Positions 5,968 through 8,932 of a stretch of DNA of 8,932 nt are shown one piece after another. Every line of letters begins with the position of its first letter. The first letter of the stretch is position 1. The stretch comes from Dehalococcoidia bacterium (GTDB taxonomy: Bacteria; Chloroflexota; Dehalococcoidia; UBA2979). The position numbers and the translations under genes are program-made. The stretch lies in assembly GCA_030745285.1 (NCBI GenBank), contig JASLOV010000122.1, positions 1 through 8,932 on the forward strand. Reading direction: 5' to 3'. The notes beneath the pieces were generated by a model. The model was not told where the DNA came from. It did no database searches and saw nothing but the letters and a program-made list of their open reading frames with translations.

Positions 5968-6747
5968 CTAGCCGCCCTCGCTGCCGATCTCACTGATCCC
6001 GACCTTGCTCTGCCCGAACGGGCATCGTTGCAGCAGCTCGCACTCCTCGCAACGAGGGCGCGAACGCCAGCAGCGCTCCTGGCCGTGCCGCACGATCAGC
6101 GCGTGCCACTCGTTCAGGCGCTCCACGTCCGGCCCCACCTTCGCCATGAAGTGGTCGCGGTAGACGTCGTAGCGGCGATCGCCCGGCGCCATGTCCAGCC
6201 GCTCGAACAGCCGGTACGAGTACGCGTCCACGACGAACGTCGGCTCCCGCGCCGCGTAGAGCAGCATCGCGTCCGCCGTCTCCGGCCCGATGCCCCACAC
6301 CGCCAGCAGCCGCTCCCGCACCTCATCCATCTCGCCAGCGAACAGCGAGTCGAACGAACCGCCGTACTCTTCGACGACCGTGGCGGCGAACTCCTTCAGT
6401 TTGCGAGCCTTCACGTTGTAGTGGCCGGAGGGCCGTACCAGGTCGGCCAGCGCGTCCTGCGGCAGCTCCAGTATCGCCTCGCAACTGAAGGCTTCCGCGC
6501 CGCGCAGGTTGTCCAGCGCCGCTGCTGCCGTCACCCACGCCGTATTCTGCGTAAGGATCGCGCCCAGGCAGATCTCCAGCACGCCGCCGTCCACCGCGCT
6601 ACGGTCTCGCGGCCACCACTGCTGCGGCCCGTGCATCGCGAGCAGCGAGCCGTAGACCGCGTCGATCTGCCCCTTCGTCGGCGCTGGACGCAGCGGCGAG
6701 CGCCGCCCGTCCCTGCCGGTGCGGCCCGGCTGGAGCCGTCCGCCCAC
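5968..6747 (-). CDS. Endonuclease III-family DNA glycosylase, MagIII-like
   Basis: This 259-residue HhH-GPD protein is a base-excision-repair glycosylase. Blocks seen: ILTQNTAW (64-71), SGHYNVKARKLKEF (107-120), the helix-hairpin-helix LLAVWGIGPETADAML (147-162), VVDAYSYRLFERL (172-184) with the catalytic aspartate D174, and a [4Fe-4S] site C226-x6-C233-x2-C236-x5-C242. Where Nth has its catalytic lysine (GVGRKTA) this protein has E156 (GIGPETA). That, plus the VDAYSYR block, points to a monofunctional glycosylase like MagIII, which removes 3-methyladenine, rather than to an Nth-type lyase; the substrate is inferred. The start is GTG 6747 with GGGGGTGAG just upstream; the first 23 residues are basic and unconserved in look, so a later start is possible. 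It follows trmO by 34 bases. Confidence 0.88.
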   Translation of the reverse strand: MGGRLQPGRTGRDGRRSPLRPAPTKGQIDAVYGSLLAMHGPQQWWPRDRSAVDGGVLEICLGAILTQNTAWVTAAAALDNLRGAEAFSCEAILELPQDALADLVRPSGHYNVKARKLKEFAATVVEEYGGSFDSLFAGEMDEVRERLLAVWGIGPETADAMLLYAAREPTFVVDAYSYRLFERLDMAPGDRRYDVYRDHFMAKVGPDVERLNEWHALIVRHGQERCWRSRPRCEECELLQRCPFGQSKVGISEIGSEGG

Positions 6748-6781
6748 TAGCTCACCCCCACTGCCGCTGGCCCTGCCACCA

Positions 6782-7228
6782 CTAACCCTGCGCCCAGCCG
6801 GGGATCGTCGCGTCCGGCTCTGCGTCGTAGTGCGCGACGTAGGGCTTCACGTCCAGCACCGGCGTACCGGCGATCAGGTCGAGCCCCCGCACGCGCAGGG
6901 TCGCGCCATCCACCGCCAGCAGCTCGCAGACGGTGACGGAGAGCGGATTGGGTCGAGGACCGCGCAGCGCCAGCGCCCCCTGCAGCGGCAAGCGCTCGTC
7001 GCCAGCCGGGTGCGATTGGCGGCGATCGTTGAGCTCGCCGGGGATGCGATCGAGCCAGCCGACCACGATCACGTGCGAGTAGCCGTCCAGCCCGAGCAGC
7101 GCACCGGCAAGCTCCTCGTGCAGTTCGATGGTGCTCTCCACGCCCGCCCAATCGACGCGCGCGACGTCTGATTTGCCGCTGATCACGCGGCCGATCGGGA
7201 CGATATCGAGCGATTCCACGCCCTCCAT
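6782..7228 (-). CDS. trmO: TrmO/TsaA-family tRNA t6A37 methyltransferase
   Basis: This 148-residue protein is of the TrmO (TsaA, UPF0066) family, whose beta-barrel enzymes use S-adenosylmethionine to methylate N6-threonylcarbamoyladenosine at position 37 of tRNAs reading ACY codons. Visible blocks: IVPIGRVIS (9-17) at the N-terminus, ESTIELHEELAGALLGLDGY (31-50), RPNPLSVTV (92-100) and GTPVLDVKPYVAHYD (121-135). The RGPRPNPLSVTV segment is slightly shorter than the usual RSPHRPNPIGLTV form, a modest deviation. I chose ATG 7228 because family members begin about eight residues before IG; a TTG at 7267 would add 13 residues without a better ribosome site. It is divergent from gyrB and the first gene of a probable operon running to 3912. 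Confidence 0.88.
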   Translation of the reverse strand: MEGVESLDIVPIGRVISGKSDVARVDWAGVESTIELHEELAGALLGLDGYSHVIVVGWLDRIPGELNDRRQSHPAGDERLPLQGALALRGPRPNPLSVTVCELLAVDGATLRVRGLDLIAGTPVLDVKPYVAHYDAEPDATIPGWAQG

Positions 7229-7303
7229 GTTACGTACACTGGCAGGTTCACGGTCCGGGATTTTCAAAGAGGCTTGAATTTGCCATCATCCGAGAGTATG
7301 AGC

Positions 7304-7312
7304 GATATACCA
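7304..7312 (-). promoter_or_regulatory. Possible promoter for the trmO operon
   Basis: On the minus strand TGGTATATC gives a TGn extension plus TATATC (four of six matches to TATAAT). A weak -35 (TTATCG, 7327-7332) lies 17 bases upstream. The start would be near 7297, about 70 bases before the ATG at 7228. It is a weaker match than the other promoters in the window. Confidence 0.3.
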
Positions 7313-7424
7313 TGCCGTGCGGCGGCCGATAAATCCCCAATCTCCCGCTGTCTTCACCTGTTTCCCTTACCATGACGGACCAACGCCGTCTCAGGACGCT
7401 GATCGGCCTGTTTCCTGGGGTCGT

Positions 7425-7436
7425 TTGTGCTAGAAT
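7425..7436 (+). promoter_or_regulatory. Extended -10 promoter for gyrB
   Basis: TTGTGCTAGAAT carries a TGn extension (7428-7430) and -10 TAGAAT (7431-7436). A -35 match 17 bases upstream is poor (CTGTTT). Transcription would start near 7443, leaving a leader of about 155 bases before the gyrB ATG. Within the leader a short stem, TTTCC/GGAAA (7482-7496), and a longer possible pairing, CTGCG (7503-7507) with CGCAG (7523-7527), are visible, with no sign of a coding sequence. Confidence 0.5.
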
Positions 7437-7598
7437 GTACAGGTAGCGGAGATGGCTCGGACTGTCCCCGTCGTGACCCGCTTTCCTCCCCGGAAACGGA
7501 CGCTGCGACCGGCATGACGGGCCGCAGTGGCTGACCACATTCGCGACCCTGTCCGGTTGCAGGCACACACATCCAGCCCCGACGACAAGCGAGGACTG

Positions 7599-8932
7599 AT
7601 GGCGACCACGGCGAAGCCCCGCAAGACCGCCTCGAAGGCGAAGAAGGGCGAGAAGAAGCCCGCCGCGAGAGCGAAAGCATCGAAGACTCGCCCCGCCTCC
7701 CGTTCCGCTCCCTCCAACGGCAAGCGCGGCAACGGCAAGCGTGCCAATGGCGGCTCGAACGGCTATACCGCCGCCGACATCCAGGTGCTCGAGGGGCTGG
7801 AGGCGGTCAAACGCCGCCCCGGCATGTACATCGGCTCCACCGATGAGCGTGGACTCCACCACCTCATCTACGAGGTCGTCGACAACGCCATCGACGAGGC
7901 CATGGCCGGGCGCTGCGACTTCATCGACATCATCATCGAGGCCGACGGCCACGTCTCCGTGCGTGACAACGGCGCGGGCATCCCGGTCGGCAAGCACGAG
8001 AAGACCGGGGTCTCCGCCGTCGAGACCGTGCTGACGACGCTCCACGCCGGCGGCAAGTTCGGCCAGGGCGGCGGCTACAAGGTCTCTGGCGGACTGCACG
8101 GCGTCGGCGTCTCCGTCGTCAACGCGCTTTCCGAGGAACTGGAGGTCACCGTCGACACCAGCGGCGGGCGCTACCAGCAGGCCTACAGCCGCGGAGCGCC
8201 GCGCGCGAAGCTCGCCAAGGTGCGCGGCGCCAAGCCCGATGGCACCGGCACCACCATCCGCTTCCTGCCGGACTCCAAGGTCTTCGAGACGCTCGAATAC
8301 AGCTTCAGCGAACTCGCCTCCCGCTTCCGCGAGATGGCCTACCTCACCAAGGGCGTGCGTATCCACTTCCTGGACGAGCGCGACCGCACCTTCGAAGGCG
8401 GCCGCGAGCGCTCCTTCTTCTTCGACTCCGGCGTCGAGGCCTTCGTGCGCAGCCTCAACCGCGGTCGCGGTGCGATGCAGGCCAGCCCGATCTACATGCA
8501 GGAGGACCGCGCCGATACCTTCGTCGAGGTCGCGCTGCAGTACAACTCGACCTTCGCCGAATCGACCTACTCCTTCGCCAACTGCATCAAGACCATCGAC
8601 GGCGGCAGTCACCTCACCGGCTTCCGCTCCGCCCTCACCCGCGCCCTCAACGAGTACGCGCGCAAGGCCAAGCTGCTGAAGGACGACGACCCTAAACTCA
8701 GCGGCGACGACACCCGCGAAGGCCTCACCGCCGTGATCTCCGTCAAGCTCCCGGACCCCCAGTTCGAGGGCCAGACCAAGACCCGTCTCGGCAACCCCGA
8801 GATCAAGGGCATCGTCGAATCGGTGGTGGCGACCGGCCTCGCCCAGCACCTCGAAGAGAACCCCTCGATCGGCCGGCGCATCGTCGAGAAGGCGGTCACC
8901 GCCTCGCGCGCCCGGGAGGCCGCCCGCAAGGC
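7599..8932 (+). CDS. gyrB: DNA gyrase subunit B with basic N-terminal tail (3' end cut)
   Basis: The frame from ATG 7599 is open to the window edge (444 complete codons). It encodes the ATPase and transducer domains of the type II topoisomerase B subunit, which with GyrA introduces negative supercoils. Core motifs: VLEGLEAVKRRPGMYIGS (63-80), YEVVDNAIDEAM (91-102, with E92 as general base and N96 for Mg), DNGAGIP (123-129), GGLHGVGVSVVNALS (164-178), DGGSHLTGF (334-342) and the QTKTRLGN loop (392-399, K394). Wording such as DGGSHLTGFRSALTRALNEY fits GyrB better than ParE, but ParE is not fully excluded. Residues 1-55 are an unusual Lys/Arg/Ala/Ser-rich tail before the core, whereas E. coli GyrB has under ten residues there. 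The ATG has a good Shine-Dalgarno (GAGG, four bases spacing). Confidence 0.93.
   Translation, partial: MATTAKPRKTASKAKKGEKKPAARAKASKTRPASRSAPSNGKRGNGKRANGGSNGYTAADIQVLEGLEAVKRRPGMYIGSTDERGLHHLIYEVVDNAIDEAMAGRCDFIDIIIEADGHVSVRDNGAGIPVGKHEKTGVSAVETVLTTLHAGGKFGQGGGYKVSGGLHGVGVSVVNALSEELEVTVDTSGGRYQQAYSRGAPRAKLAKVRGAKPDGTGTTIRFLPDSKVFETLEYSFSELASRFREMAYLTKGVRIHFLDERDRTFEGGRERSFFFDSGVEAFVRSLNRGRGAMQASPIYMQEDRADTFVEVALQYNSTFAESTYSFANCIKTIDGGSHLTGFRSALTRALNEYARKAKLLKDDDPKLSGDDTREGLTAVISVKLPDPQFEGQTKTRLGNPEIKGIVESVVATGLAQHLEENPSIGRRIVEKAVTASRAREAARK

Noticed and set aside
5131..6750. A 539-codon plus-strand frame across the ychF-like and glycosylase genes
   Set aside because: It is Arg/Gln/His-rich without motifs and covers two well-supported minus-strand genes.
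7274..7302. TTGAAT-17-TATGAG, a possible plus-strand promoter
   Set aside because: Both boxes are only four of six matches, and it lies about 300 bases before gyrB, which has a better candidate at 7425-7436. The 25-codon frame after it shows no sign of being a gene.
7248..8849. A 533-codon minus-strand frame antisense to gyrB
   Set aside because: Its Gly/Ala/Val/Asp-rich translation has no family blocks and mirrors the gyrB codons, whose protein is unmistakable.

Overview
The window is GC-rich, and almost all of it is coding on the minus strand. The one clear exception is gyrB at the right edge, on the plus strand. The gene content suggests a bacterium able to make CO-dehydrogenase-like molybdenum hydroxylases: a MoxR/CoxD ATPase, a CoxE VWA protein and two XdhC/CoxI-type proteins, next to a divergent YchF-like protein, a MagIII-like glycosylase and TrmO. 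A Chloroflexota-like (Thermomicrobia-type) or other high-GC lineage would fit. This assignment is inference from gene style, not proof.

Layout from left to right. Positions 1-885 (-) hold the N-terminal part of an unknown membrane-anchored, beta-rich protein that runs off the left edge; it has a good sigma-A-like promoter at 944-972. Next are coxE (999-2210) and a moxR/coxD-type AAA+ ATPase (2238-3149), then a short CoxI-domain protein (3209-3520 coding), all on the minus strand and read right to left. A 390-base non-coding stretch (3521-3911) carries two extended -10 promoters facing left and three strong inverted repeats. It is the least explained part of the window.

Further right is a second minus-strand run that probably forms one operon with gaps of 34-70 bases: trmO (7228 to 6782), an endonuclease III/MagIII-like glycosylase (6747 to 5968), a YchF/OLA1-like P-loop protein (5916 to 4828) and a long XdhC-type protein with a Rossmann domain (4757 to 3912). 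gyrB starts at 7599 (+), divergent from trmO, behind its own extended -10 promoter and a leader of about 155 bases.

How the genes work together: the XdhC pair, MoxR and CoxE form a post-translational maturation set that inserts and finishes the molybdenum cofactor in a xanthine/CO-dehydrogenase-type enzyme. No structural S/M/L subunit gene lies in the window. The two XdhC-type proteins look complementary: the short one keeps the intact GGGC-type N-terminal domain, while the long one has a degenerate N-terminal domain and an intact Rossmann domain. TrmO (tRNA t6A37 modification), the glycosylase, the YchF-like protein and gyrase are housekeeping functions. There is no CRISPR array, transposase, prophage, tRNA or rRNA gene that I can support. 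I found no clearly new multi-gene system. The best leads are the structured intergenic region at 3521-3911, a shared promoter 12-mer, a 14-base triple repeat over the moxR start, and the basic N-terminal tail of GyrB.
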